Origin: Pseudomonas defluvii
GTDB lineage: Bacteria; Pseudomonadota; Gammaproteobacteria; Pseudomonadales; Pseudomonadaceae
Direction of reading: 5' to 3'
DNA: 35,413 nt
NCBI RefSeq assembly: GCF_001695625.1
Contig: NZ_MBPN01000052.1
Coordinates: 1 to 35,413 of the forward strand
In this document: piece by piece, positions 23,551 to 28,979 of the stretch
Numbering within the stretch: the stretch's first letter is position 1
Layout: each line of letters begins with the position of its first letter
Translations under genes and position numbers: made by a program
The notes under the pieces: generated by a model
Seen by the model: only the letters and a program-made list of their open reading frames with translations
Told to the model about the DNA's origin: nothing
Database searches by the model: none

Positions 23551-24256
23551 GGTTGTCTCTCCGGATTCCTACCTTGGCCAGCAGCAAAGCGTGTGCAGCC
23601 TTGGGATCATTGGGTATGCCCTGTGCGGCCATCAGGTCGCGGGCTTCCTGGTGCGATGCTGCGAGCTGCACCTGGCGTGGTGTCTTGGTGTCGTGACTGA
23701 TGCCCATAGGGATCTTGCCGTCGAGGGGCTGGGCGTTCTGGGCGCGGCGCTGGACGATGGCGTAGTTGCGCTCGAAGTTCTGGCGCAGTGCCTTGTCGCT
23801 GTGCTTGGCGGTGCGCAGGTCGAACAGGCCGGTAGCTTCGGCTGCGACCTTCACGGCTTCATGGGTGTACTTTCCAATCAGGGCTTCGGTCCAGGCTTGG
23901 TCTTCGCTTGGGAAGCCGGGCATTTGCATGCACAGCGAGCGGAAGACGTTGGCGGATGGTGGCCAGTCGTACTGAGGGTCAGCCGATACGGCACTCAGCC
24001 CGTTGGCGAGCTGCTGGCCGTTCAGGTCGCCCAAGATCTTGGACCAGGAATGCTCCGGGTTAGCTGATTCGCCGAAATTCGCCGTCCAGCGGTGCCCGTA
24101 GATCTCCGTCATCTTGAGCCAAAGCTTGTTCAGCGCCTTCTGCGACAGCCTGGACTGCTCGTTCGAGTTCTTCCCCTGCACGCTTGACCCGGTCGACGGC
24201 AGAAAGTGGACGTTGGCGAGCAGGTCGGTGGCCTGCTGCGGTTTTTGCTGATCCAT
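23543..24256 (-). CDS. Replication protein P-like helicase loader
   Basis: 237 residues. After a Gln-rich, low-complexity N-terminus comes ALNKLWLKMTEIYGHRWTAN, a typical opening of lambda P-family proteins, then WPPSANVFRSLCMQMPGFPS and a helical, charged C-terminus. It would bring host DnaB helicase to the origin complex formed by the O-like protein. The start has a strong GGGGGG ribosome site. It overlaps the O-like gene by 197 nt in another frame, an unusually long dual-coding stretch. Confidence 0.85.
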   Translation of the reverse strand: MDQQKPQQATDLLANVHFLPSTGSSVQGKNSNEQSRLSQKALNKLWLKMTEIYGHRWTANFGESANPEHSWSKILGDLNGQQLANGLSAVSADPQYDWPPSANVFRSLCMQMPGFPSEDQAWTEALIGKYTHEAVKVAAEATGLFDLRTAKHSDKALRQNFERNYAIVQRRAQNAQPLDGKIPMGISHDTKTPRQVQLAASHQEARDLMAAQGIPNDPKAAHALLLAKVGIRRDNHA

Positions 24257-24998
24257 GGGTATACCCCCCGGCTTGTGCCTGGCGAAGTTGGTGTTTCAGA
24301 TGGCTGACGAGTTGCTGCTCCCACTGGGCCTGGGTCTGCTCACGCTCGGGGCGGACGTGCCAGTAGGTTCGGAAAGCGGCCAGAATCTCTGGGGTCAGTG
24401 AGTTGACCGGGACAGAGTTGGCGAAGGCGAAGGCCTTGAAAGATTTGGATTCTGGCTCCCAGTCGGTCAGCGGCATGGCGAAAGCCCCGCGCGCGTTACC
24501 AGTACTAGTGCTTTTACCGGATATCGGAGGTAGGTTGCTGATCAGCGTTTCGTCTGATTCTGATCCGGTTGCTGATCCATTTTCAGATTCGCTGGAAGCC
24601 TCGTAATCCGTGGCCTCTGGCTGTTCTTGTGGTGGTTGCTGATCTGGTTGCTGATCTGGTTGTTCATCGGTTGCTGATCGTTTGGACGGACTACCCCAGT
24701 CCGCGTTCGGCAGCTGGTAAACAAGAGGTCCAACAGGGGTGATGACACCGAGGGTGATCAGACGATCAATGAGGGATCGGACCTTCTGCCTGGTAGGGGA
24801 ACCAGACTCATGGCGGCCGCGAGTGGGGGCAATATACAACTCTTCACGAAACATTTGTTCGCTGAGCCGACGCTTAACACCAGACACGCCCGTCCTGTAG
24901 TCCATAAACCGGCGTATGGCGCAGTACAGCTTGAAGACGTCCGCTGGCTCATCGGCCAAGGCGCCCCACTCTGCGTCATTGATCTGGAAGGCAGGCAC
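24060..24998 (-). CDS. Replication initiator (O-like, DnaT-type domain)
   Basis: 312 residues, GTG start with GAAGAGGG upstream. A winged-helix-like N-terminal domain (EWGALADEPADVFKLYCAIR, then QKVRSLIDRLITLGVITPVG) would bind the origin. A Gln/Pro/Asp/Ser-rich linker (about 108-160) is encoded by the iteron cluster. A DnaT-type C-terminal domain (TDWEPESKSFKAFAFANSVP, then EILAAFRTYWHVRPE) would contact helicase or primosome. Putting the origin inside the initiator gene, in its linker, copies the lambda O arrangement. The last 197 nt also code for the start of P. Confidence 0.86.
   Translation of the reverse strand: MPAFQINDAEWGALADEPADVFKLYCAIRRFMDYRTGVSGVKRRLSEQMFREELYIAPTRGRHESGSPTRQKVRSLIDRLITLGVITPVGPLVYQLPNADWGSPSKRSATDEQPDQQPDQQPPQEQPEATDYEASSESENGSATGSESDETLISNLPPISGKSTSTGNARGAFAMPLTDWEPESKSFKAFAFANSVPVNSLTPEILAAFRTYWHVRPEREQTQAQWEQQLVSHLKHQLRQAQAGGYTHGSAKTAAGHRPARQRPLSAVDRVKRAGEELERAVQAVAEGAEQALAQDDGDLRAPLDGEFRRIS
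24533..24679. repeat. Iteron cluster, probable phage replication origin
   Basis: GGTTGCTGATC occurs exactly at 24533-24543, 24567-24577, 24634-24644, 24646-24656 and 24669-24679. A degenerate copy (GGTTGTTCATC) lies at 24658-24668. The rightmost four are spaced 11-12 nt, about one helical turn, and all have the same direction. They lie in the linker-coding part of the O-like gene, as lambda ori does. Confidence 0.75.
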
Positions 24999-25001
24999 TA
25001 A

Positions 25002-25310
25002 TCAGCCCTCTTCCAACTGGTCGACGTTCTGGACGTGCTCCATCCAGCGCTTGGCCTGGTGGAAGATCGCCTCGATGTCGCGCTGGTTGAAGCAACGCAT
25101 CTCCATCGGAACGATCTTCAAATCCAGCACCGCGAGAATCTCGGCGAACTGCTGGAACTTCTCCGGCTTCATACGGCTGATGGTTGCCTCGTCGCAACCG
25201 ACTGCAAGCGCAACCGGGCCATTGCCGACCGATGCAAGCCGCTGCATGAGAACGGCCATGTTCTTGCGAGACGTTACAAGCTGCTCCTGGCTTAATGCGG
25301 TCGTGGTCAT
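25002..25310 (-). CDS. cII: CII-like transcriptional activator
   Basis: 102 residues. The segment LASVGNGPVALAVGCDEATI followed by SRMKPEKFQQFAEILAVLDL parallels lambda CII (helix, EAVGVDKSQISRWK turn, LLAVLEW). It therefore has the same HTH and tetramerisation layout. It should activate repressor-establishment transcription when levels are high after infection. It is the second gene from P_R, 2 nt after cro, and directly upstream of O, the lambda order. The C-terminus (VDQLEEG) could be a degradation tag like that of CII. Confidence 0.85.
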   Translation of the reverse strand: MTTTALSQEQLVTSRKNMAVLMQRLASVGNGPVALAVGCDEATISRMKPEKFQQFAEILAVLDLKIVPMEMRCFNQRDIEAIFHQAKRWMEHVQNVDQLEEG

Positions 25311-25312
25311 GA

Positions 25313-25534
25313 TTAGGCCGCCGACGATTGATCAGGCTCTGGGAACACCAGGGCCAGGTCGCAGGAAGCACCCAACTCGTTCAGTGCAGCAACGATCAGA
25401 CGGGCATCAGATAGGGACGGGGTTCGTTCACCGCTTTCATAGTTGGCGATTCGCGACTGACCCCAGCCTAGTTTTCGGTAGAGGGCAGACTGGCGGATAC
25501 CGGCCTTCTCTCTGGTTTCACGGATACGGTTCAT
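25313..25534 (-). CDS. cro: Cro-like HTH repressor
   Basis: 73 residues with an HTH of XRE type: IRETREKAGIRQSALYRKLG, then WGQSRIANYESGERTPSLSD. It is first in the leftward early operon, with AGGAG 12 nt before the ATG at 25534. It should bind the same 11-bp operators as the repressor and shut down cI expression during lytic growth. Confidence 0.88.
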   Translation of the reverse strand: MNRIRETREKAGIRQSALYRKLGWGQSRIANYESGERTPSLSDARLIVAALNELGASCDLALVFPEPDQSSAA

Positions 25535-25562
25535 GGGATGTGGCTCCTATGGATCTCATCGC

Positions 25563-25591
25563 AGGATAAACACATAACGTGATTATTTCAA
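25563..25591 (-). promoter_or_regulatory. P_R-like early promoter for cro-cII-O-P
   Basis: On the minus strand TTGAAA (25586-25591) and TATCCT (25563-25568) are 17 bp apart. The predicted start is about 20 nt before cro. One operator (25571-25581) lies between the boxes and another (25593-25603) abuts the -35, so repressor would block it. Confidence 0.72.
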
Positions 25592-25626
25592 ACACGATAA
25601 GTGAAAGCAGCCCATTACGCTCCGTG
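25571..25626. promoter_or_regulatory. Three-operator cI/cro control region
   Basis: Three 11-bp near-palindromes of CACG-N3-CGTG type: CACATAACGTG (25571-25581), CACGATAAGTG (25593-25603) and TACGCTCCGTG (25616-25626). Centre spacings are 22 and 23 bp, so they lie on one helix face as in lambda O_R. Each has one changed half-site base. Two perfect copies lie at the second promoter (26599-26634). Confidence 0.8.
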
Positions 25627-25630
25627 ATTA
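25602..25630 (+). promoter_or_regulatory. P_RM-like promoter of the repressor gene
   Basis: Weak TGAAAG, 17-bp spacer, GATTAA. The start would fall near 25637, about 5 nt before the cI ATG, giving a nearly leaderless mRNA. A poor -35 fits a promoter needing activation by repressor on the adjacent operator. Confidence 0.5.
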
Positions 25631-25641
25631 AACTTGTGGGC

Positions 25642-26289
25642 ATGAAGACACTCGGCTCACGAATCAAGCATTACCGGACCCTCAAGGGCTTCTCCCAGGC
25701 AAAGCTGGCCAAGGTCTGCGGGTGGGCGTCGCAGTCCCGCGTGGGCAACTACGAAAGCGATGCACGCGAACCGAGCCTGGAGGACGTGAAAACCATTGCC
25801 AAGGCACTGGACGTTGCGCCGGAACTTATATTGGTTGGCCGCGCTGACACACAAAACGTTGAAATGGCACTGCAGCCTACGCGGGCACCAAAGGAGTACC
25901 CCTTGATTAGCTGGGTAATTGCTGGCGAGTGGGCTGAATCGCCTGTTGCGTTCCATCCTGGCGACGCTGAGGAATGGCTGGCATCAACTGAGAACGCTGG
26001 AGAGCATGGTTTCTGGCTTACCGTTCGCGGCGACTCAATGACCTGCGCGGGAAATCCGAGTTTTCCGGAGGGATCTAGGATCCTGGTGCGTCCAGAATCT
26101 GATCGAATCAGCGGAAAGTACTATGTGGTAAAGCTGCTAGACAGCGGCGAACACACCTTCAAACAGTACATTGAGGACGCAGGCCTAAAGTACTTGCGTC
26201 CACTGAACCCGAACTATCGGACTATGGAAATCAACGGCAACTGCCGATTCATCGGGCGCGTGATCGATACGAAAATGACTGGGCTTTGA
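25642..26289 (+). CDS. cI: CI-like phage repressor, S24 autocleaving
   Basis: 215 residues. An N-terminal HTH (TLGSRIKHYRTLKGFSQAKL, then GWASQSRVGNYESD) is followed by a C-terminal S24 peptidase domain. The likely cleavage bond is A94-G95 (VIAGEW), the nucleophile is S132 (RGDSMT) and the general base is K164 (YYVVKL). It maintains lysogeny by binding the 11-bp operators and would be cut upon RecA activation, so the prophage should be SOS-inducible. The ATG at 25642 is chosen because the HTH starts there; the open frame back to 25579 crosses two operators. There is no clear Shine-Dalgarno, matching a leaderless message. Confidence 0.94.
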   Translation: MKTLGSRIKHYRTLKGFSQAKLAKVCGWASQSRVGNYESDAREPSLEDVKTIAKALDVAPELILVGRADTQNVEMALQPTRAPKEYPLISWVIAGEWAESPVAFHPGDAEEWLASTENAGEHGFWLTVRGDSMTCAGNPSFPEGSRILVRPESDRISGKYYVVKLLDSGEHTFKQYIEDAGLKYLRPLNPNYRTMEINGNCRFIGRVIDTKMTGL

Positions 26290-26291
26290 AG

Positions 26292-26537
26292 ATGAGGCAT
26301 GACCGGGAAGTCGAAAAAGCTGAGCGCAACCACGCACAAACCTTGGCGATGCTCACGTTTATTGGAATGGGCGTCTTGCTCTACTGGGTAGAATCGCATC
26401 TCGACGGCATGCCAAAAGGTGCGCTGCGCGACATCCTGAAATTCGCGCTCTACATCGCAGCTTTCTTCGGGGTATTCACGATCTCCCCCATGACTGACTT
26501 CTACCAAAACAGAATTTCTCGGCACCGCCGCAAATAG
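26292..26537 (+). CDS. Small two-helix membrane protein cotranscribed with cI
   Basis: 81 residues. After a charged, basic N-terminus (MRHDREVEKAERNHAQT) come two hydrophobic segments, MLTFIGMGVLLYWVESHL and LKFALYIAAFFGVFTISP, and a basic C-terminus, predicting both ends in the cytoplasm. It starts 3 nt after the cI stop and ends before a terminator, so it is expressed in the lysogen. Lysogen-expressed small membrane proteins often block superinfecting phage; here that is inference. A TTG at 26286 would add two residues. Confidence 0.8.
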   Translation: MRHDREVEKAERNHAQTLAMLTFIGMGVLLYWVESHLDGMPKGALRDILKFALYIAAFFGVFTISPMTDFYQNRISRHRRK

Positions 26538-26553
26538 TATTTCGGATCGCAAT

Positions 26554-26579
26554 AGCCCGCTTCTGAGCGGGCTTTTTTT
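26554..26579 (+). terminator. Terminator of the cI operon
   Basis: AGCCCGC, 6-nt loop, GCGGGCT then seven Ts. It closes the immunity transcript and insulates it from the P_L-like promoter about 30 nt further right. Confidence 0.92.
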
Positions 26580-26598
26580 CGTCCCGAGAAAAATTAAT

Positions 26599-26639
26599 CA
26601 CGATTCGTGTTTGACACGGCGAACACGTTGCGTGATTAT
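26599..26639 (+). promoter_or_regulatory. P_L-like promoter with two repressor operators
   Basis: TTGACA (26611-26616), 17-bp spacer, GATTAT (26634-26639), a near-consensus sigma-70 promoter. Perfect operators CACGATTCGTG (26599-26609) and CACGTTGCGTG (26624-26634) abut the -35 and fill the spacer. Expected start near 26646. A further inverted repeat, GTGAT-TATTT-ATCAC (26632-26646), spans the -10 and start. It drives the rightward recombination operon. Confidence 0.85.
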
Positions 26640-26657
26640 TTATCACAGGAAACACGC

Positions 26658-26924
26658 ATGAACACGAAACACGGCGAAAGCCACTGCTCTTTAGCCTCAA
26701 GCGCCGCAGCAAGCCATGGCGTTGCCCTCGGGCAGAACGGTACAGGGGAAGCCTCACCCCGGGTGCGCAGCATCGAGCACCGCATAAACGAGAGCCGACA
26801 GCATGCTTGCGTGGTCGGCTGTCGGGCTCTCAGAGCCCCCGAGATGAACCACCGAGAAATCCTCGGCAGTTCAGCCAAGCCAACCGTGGCGTGTAACGGA
26901 GGCCAGCAACACAAATTTCCCTGA
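26658..26924 (+). CDS. Doubtful leader ORF behind P_L
   Basis: An 88-codon frame that starts 12 nt after the predicted P_L start with AGGA 7 nt upstream, so it would be translated. Composition is odd for a protein of this phage: rich in Ser, Gly, His and Cys, without a hydrophobic core. It overlies the boxA-like site and a long hairpin. It could be a true small early protein, or a translated leader whose RNA matters more than its product. No family is recognised. Confidence 0.38.
   Translation: MNTKHGESHCSLASSAAASHGVALGQNGTGEASPRVRSIEHRINESRQHACVVGCRALRAPEMNHREILGSSAKPTVACNGGQQHKFP
26673..26696 (+). promoter_or_regulatory. nut-like element: GNRA hairpin plus boxA
   Basis: GGC-GAAA-GCC (26673-26682) is followed 2 nt later by TGCTCTTTAGCC (26685-26696). 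That differs at three places from the ribosomal-operon boxA TGCTCTTTAACA and keeps its core TGCTCTTTA. It lies about 40 nt into the P_L transcript. NusB/S10-type loading for antitermination is the likely function; a strong terminator lies further down the same operon (31873-31896). Confidence 0.6.
26790..26831 (+). ncRNA. Long hairpin in the P_L leader region
   Basis: GAGAGCC-GACAGC pairs with GCTGTC-G-GGCTCTC: 13 base pairs with one bulged G and a 15-nt loop. An alternative pairing AGCCGAC/GTCGGCT uses the same bases. Such a stable, switch-capable structure in a leader may be regulatory. It is not followed by a T-tract. Confidence 0.4.
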
Positions 26925-27095
26925 CAGCCGGAAAGACGGCCCGATGCCCTGCTCCCCATCGCAGGCTGTATCGGAGTGTGATCTGAATGCGCAGGCTGAT
27001 GCGCGGGTTTGAAAGCAAACAGTTTCCGCGAACGATCGATACCAGCTAAGTAGTTTCATATGCCCGCGCGGTACTGGGTCGTAATAACTGGCATT

Positions 27096-27120
27096 GAGGT
27101 AGGCGCAAGCCGTTCACCTC
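27096..27120 (+). other. GNRA-capped hairpin in the gap before the small-ORF chain
   Basis: GAGGT-A-GGC-GCAA-GCC-N4-ACCTC folds as a two-part stem with a GCAA tetraloop. It lies in the 273-nt stretch 26925-27197, in which I see no convincing gene; an ORF frame open from 27060 lacks a ribosome site. Confidence 0.35.
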
Positions 27121-27197
27121 GGCATGGTTCGCAAGCCGGAGATCAGCACCGGCCAGATCACACCCCGATGCATCCCGCATACATCGAGGTAACCACC

Positions 27198-27449
27198 ATG
27201 TTCAACAAGACCGCCCGCCCGCTGTTCGATGAACGAATCAGCAAGGTGCTGGAAACGCCACCAGGTGACTTGGTGGCTACCGAAAGTGAACTCAACTACG
27301 CCGCTGGCATGGCGGCATACGCCCTGGCTCGCGGCGATATCGGCCACGAAGAGCACAACCTGCTGAACATGCGCATTGAGATGGCGCGGTTCAGCGTTCT
27401 GGCTCGCACCCAACGGCAATGCCGGATAGAACGGGTAGCGCTGCAATGA
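27198..27449 (+). CDS. Hypothetical early protein
   Basis: 83 residues from the ATG at 27198, preceded by GAGG 9 nt upstream. It is mainly helical (PLFDERISKVLETPPGDLVA, then ELNYAAGMAAYALARGDIGH and a basic C-terminus QRQCRIERVALQ). First clear gene of the rightward early operon, it overlaps the next ORF by ATGA. No family is recognised. A small early regulator or host-interaction protein is conceivable by position. Confidence 0.7.
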   Translation: MFNKTARPLFDERISKVLETPPGDLVATESELNYAAGMAAYALARGDIGHEEHNLLNMRIEMARFSVLARTQRQCRIERVALQ

Positions 27450-27592
27450 CCGCCCACGACATGTGGCTCGACCCGCCAGACGACGAGCCCGAACCCTGCG
27501 AGTTTGACTACAACGTCGATCTGGACGACTTCCCGGTCGGCGATTACCGCTCAGATGAGCGCGACATCATGCTGGAGCGCCGCTATGAATAA
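27446..27592 (+). CDS. Acidic 48-aa microprotein
   Basis: Begins MTAHDMWLDPPDDEPEPCEF and ends DERDIMLERRYE. It is strongly acidic (about 14 Asp/Glu, few basic residues until the end). ATGA couples it to the previous gene, and its last codons overlap the ATG of the next (27585). The chain of overlaps supports translation. An acidic, Asp/Glu-dense small phage protein suggests DNA mimicry or binding of a basic partner, which is speculation. Confidence 0.65.
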   Translation: MTAHDMWLDPPDDEPEPCEFDYNVDLDDFPVGDYRSDERDIMLERRYE

Positions 27593-27731
27593 GTGCCGAA
27601 CCATCATCGCCCGAACCTGCAAAGAACTCGCCCAGGCCCTGCAATCTCAGGGCTTTTTTCTGGTCGCCGATCTGCCACCGCACACCCGCATCGAGATTCG
27701 CCGCGGAATGATCGTGGTGCGGATGCCATGA
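27585..27731 (+). CDS. Basic 48-aa microprotein
   Basis: MNKCRTIIARTCKELAQALQ followed by SQGFFLVADLPPHTRIEIRR and GMIVVRMP: one helix and a beta hairpin, net positive. It overlaps both neighbours (8 nt upstream, 4 nt downstream by ATGA), so it is almost surely translated as part of the chain. No family is recognised. It follows the acidic microprotein directly; the two have opposite charge. Confidence 0.65.
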   Translation: MNKCRTIIARTCKELAQALQSQGFFLVADLPPHTRIEIRRGMIVVRMP

Positions 27732-28093
27732 GCGAGCAACGACTGATCGAACTGGCTAAGGCCTACGCCAAGAACCGCACCGAGCTGATGGATAACTCGA
27801 AGGCCATCCGCGGCCTGCATAACGATGTGGATGCCTACATCGACATGAAGCCTTTCCGTGATCGCTTCTACCAAGGCGAATGGCTGGACGATGAAGCTGT
27901 TCTTCGCTGGAACGGTTGGCTGTACGCGGTTGAGGTTCTGTACATCCTCGACGACAAGCCACTCGATGAAGACGACGCATACCGCTCCATGGCGATCCTG
28001 CTGGACGAGCGCAAAGCCATTAAGCAGCGCGCAAACACCCTGAAATCCCGCCTTCGCCAGATAGGTAACAAGCTGCTAAAGGCCGCGGCATGA
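27728..28093 (+). CDS. Hypothetical early helical protein
   Basis: 121 residues: ELAKAYAKNRTELMDNSKAI at the N-terminus, a central EWLDDEAVLRWNGWLYAVEV segment, and a basic coiled-coil end (KAIKQRANTLKSRLRQIGNK). ATGA start on the previous gene's stop. The mixed helical protein has no membrane segment. No recognised family. Its place shortly before recT suggests an accessory role in recombination or host takeover. Confidence 0.7.
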   Translation: MSEQRLIELAKAYAKNRTELMDNSKAIRGLHNDVDAYIDMKPFRDRFYQGEWLDDEAVLRWNGWLYAVEVLYILDDKPLDEDDAYRSMAILLDERKAIKQRANTLKSRLRQIGNKLLKAAA

Positions 28094-28206
28094 CCGTCGC
28101 CCAACGCCGGCGCCGCCATTTGATCTGGCGCGGCGCCACCTCTTCCCTTCTTGGCTGGTCCGGTTGGCTGCTGCTGATCGGACTGGCTGATCTTGTCACT
28201 CGATAG
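28090..28206 (+). CDS. 38-aa single-span membrane peptide
   Basis: MTVAQRRRRHLIWRGATSSL, then LGWSGWLLLIGLADLVTR. A basic N-terminus (RRRR) precedes one hydrophobic helix, predicting an N-in single-pass inner-membrane peptide. It starts by ATGA overlap with the 121-aa gene and ends 11 nt before recT. Small membrane peptides in early operons can interfere with the host envelope; the function here is unknown. Confidence 0.55.
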   Translation: MTVAQRRRRHLIWRGATSSLLGWSGWLLLIGLADLVTR

Positions 28207-28217
28207 GACTCCAAGAC

Positions 28218-28979
28218 ATGAACGATCTTGCGATCAAACAAACCTTCAGCCTGGCCCCTCAGAACCTCGACGAAGCGTTGAAGTTCGCCGACTACTTGGC
28301 CAATTCCGACATCGTCCCCAAGGACTTCCAGCGCAAGCCGGCCAACATCCTGGTCGCCGTTCAGTGGGGCATGGAGCTGGGCCTGCAGCCGATGCAGGCC
28401 ATGCAGAGCATCGCGGTCATCAACGGCCGCCCTGCCCTGTGGGGTGACGCGGTCATCGCACTGGCTCGCAGCTCGCCGCTTTGCGAGTACGTCACCGAGA
28501 CGGACGACGGCGAGACGGCAACCTGCCGGGTTAAGCGCCGCGGTGAGGAAGAGCAGGTGCGCACGTTCAGCATGACCGACGCCAAGCTCGCTGGCCTGGT
28601 CGGCAAGCAAGGCCCCTGGAGCCAGTACCCAAAGCGGATGCGCCAGATGCGTGCTCGAGCATTTGCTTTGCGTGACGTTTTCCCAGACGTGCTGCGCGGC
28701 ATGGCGGTGGCCGAGGAGGTACAGGACATCCCGACCGAGCGCGAGCTCAACCAAACACACGCCCGCAAGGTCGACGAGCCGAAGCAACTGCCGGCCTACC
28801 CCGACAGCAAGCTCGAAGAGAACGCCGACAAGTGGCGATCGATGATCGCCGCGAACCGCACCAGCCCCGATCACCTGCTGGCGAACCTCACCAGCAAATA
28901 CACCCTCACCCAAGAGCAGATCGAGCGCATCCACGCGCTGGCCCCCATCGAAGGAGATCACACCGATGCAAGTGCATAA
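28218..28979 (+). CDS. recT: RecT-family single-strand annealing protein
   Basis: 253 residues. The N-terminal core NLDEALKFADYLANSDIVPK, AVQWGMELGLQPMQAMQSIA and INGRPALWGDAVIALARSSP is the RecT signature. MRQMRARAFALRDVFPDVLR continues the conserved domain to about residue 165, and the C-terminus is variable. It anneals complementary strands at resected ends together with the exonuclease encoded next, which it overlaps by 14 nt. It serves phage recombination and concatemer formation in the cytoplasm. Confidence 0.88.
   Translation: MNDLAIKQTFSLAPQNLDEALKFADYLANSDIVPKDFQRKPANILVAVQWGMELGLQPMQAMQSIAVINGRPALWGDAVIALARSSPLCEYVTETDDGETATCRVKRRGEEEQVRTFSMTDAKLAGLVGKQGPWSQYPKRMRQMRARAFALRDVFPDVLRGMAVAEEVQDIPTERELNQTHARKVDEPKQLPAYPDSKLEENADKWRSMIAANRTSPDHLLANLTSKYTLTQEQIERIHALAPIEGDHTDASA

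Noticed and set aside
24630..24680. Iterons as a CRISPR array
   Set aside because: Unit of 11 bp with 0-1 nt spacers, inside a coding frame, no cas genes.
26158..27060. T7-type RNA polymerase or N antiterminator in the early region
   Set aside because: No frame there shows polymerase motifs or an Arg-rich N-like peptide; the only candidate is the doubtful 88-codon ORF.
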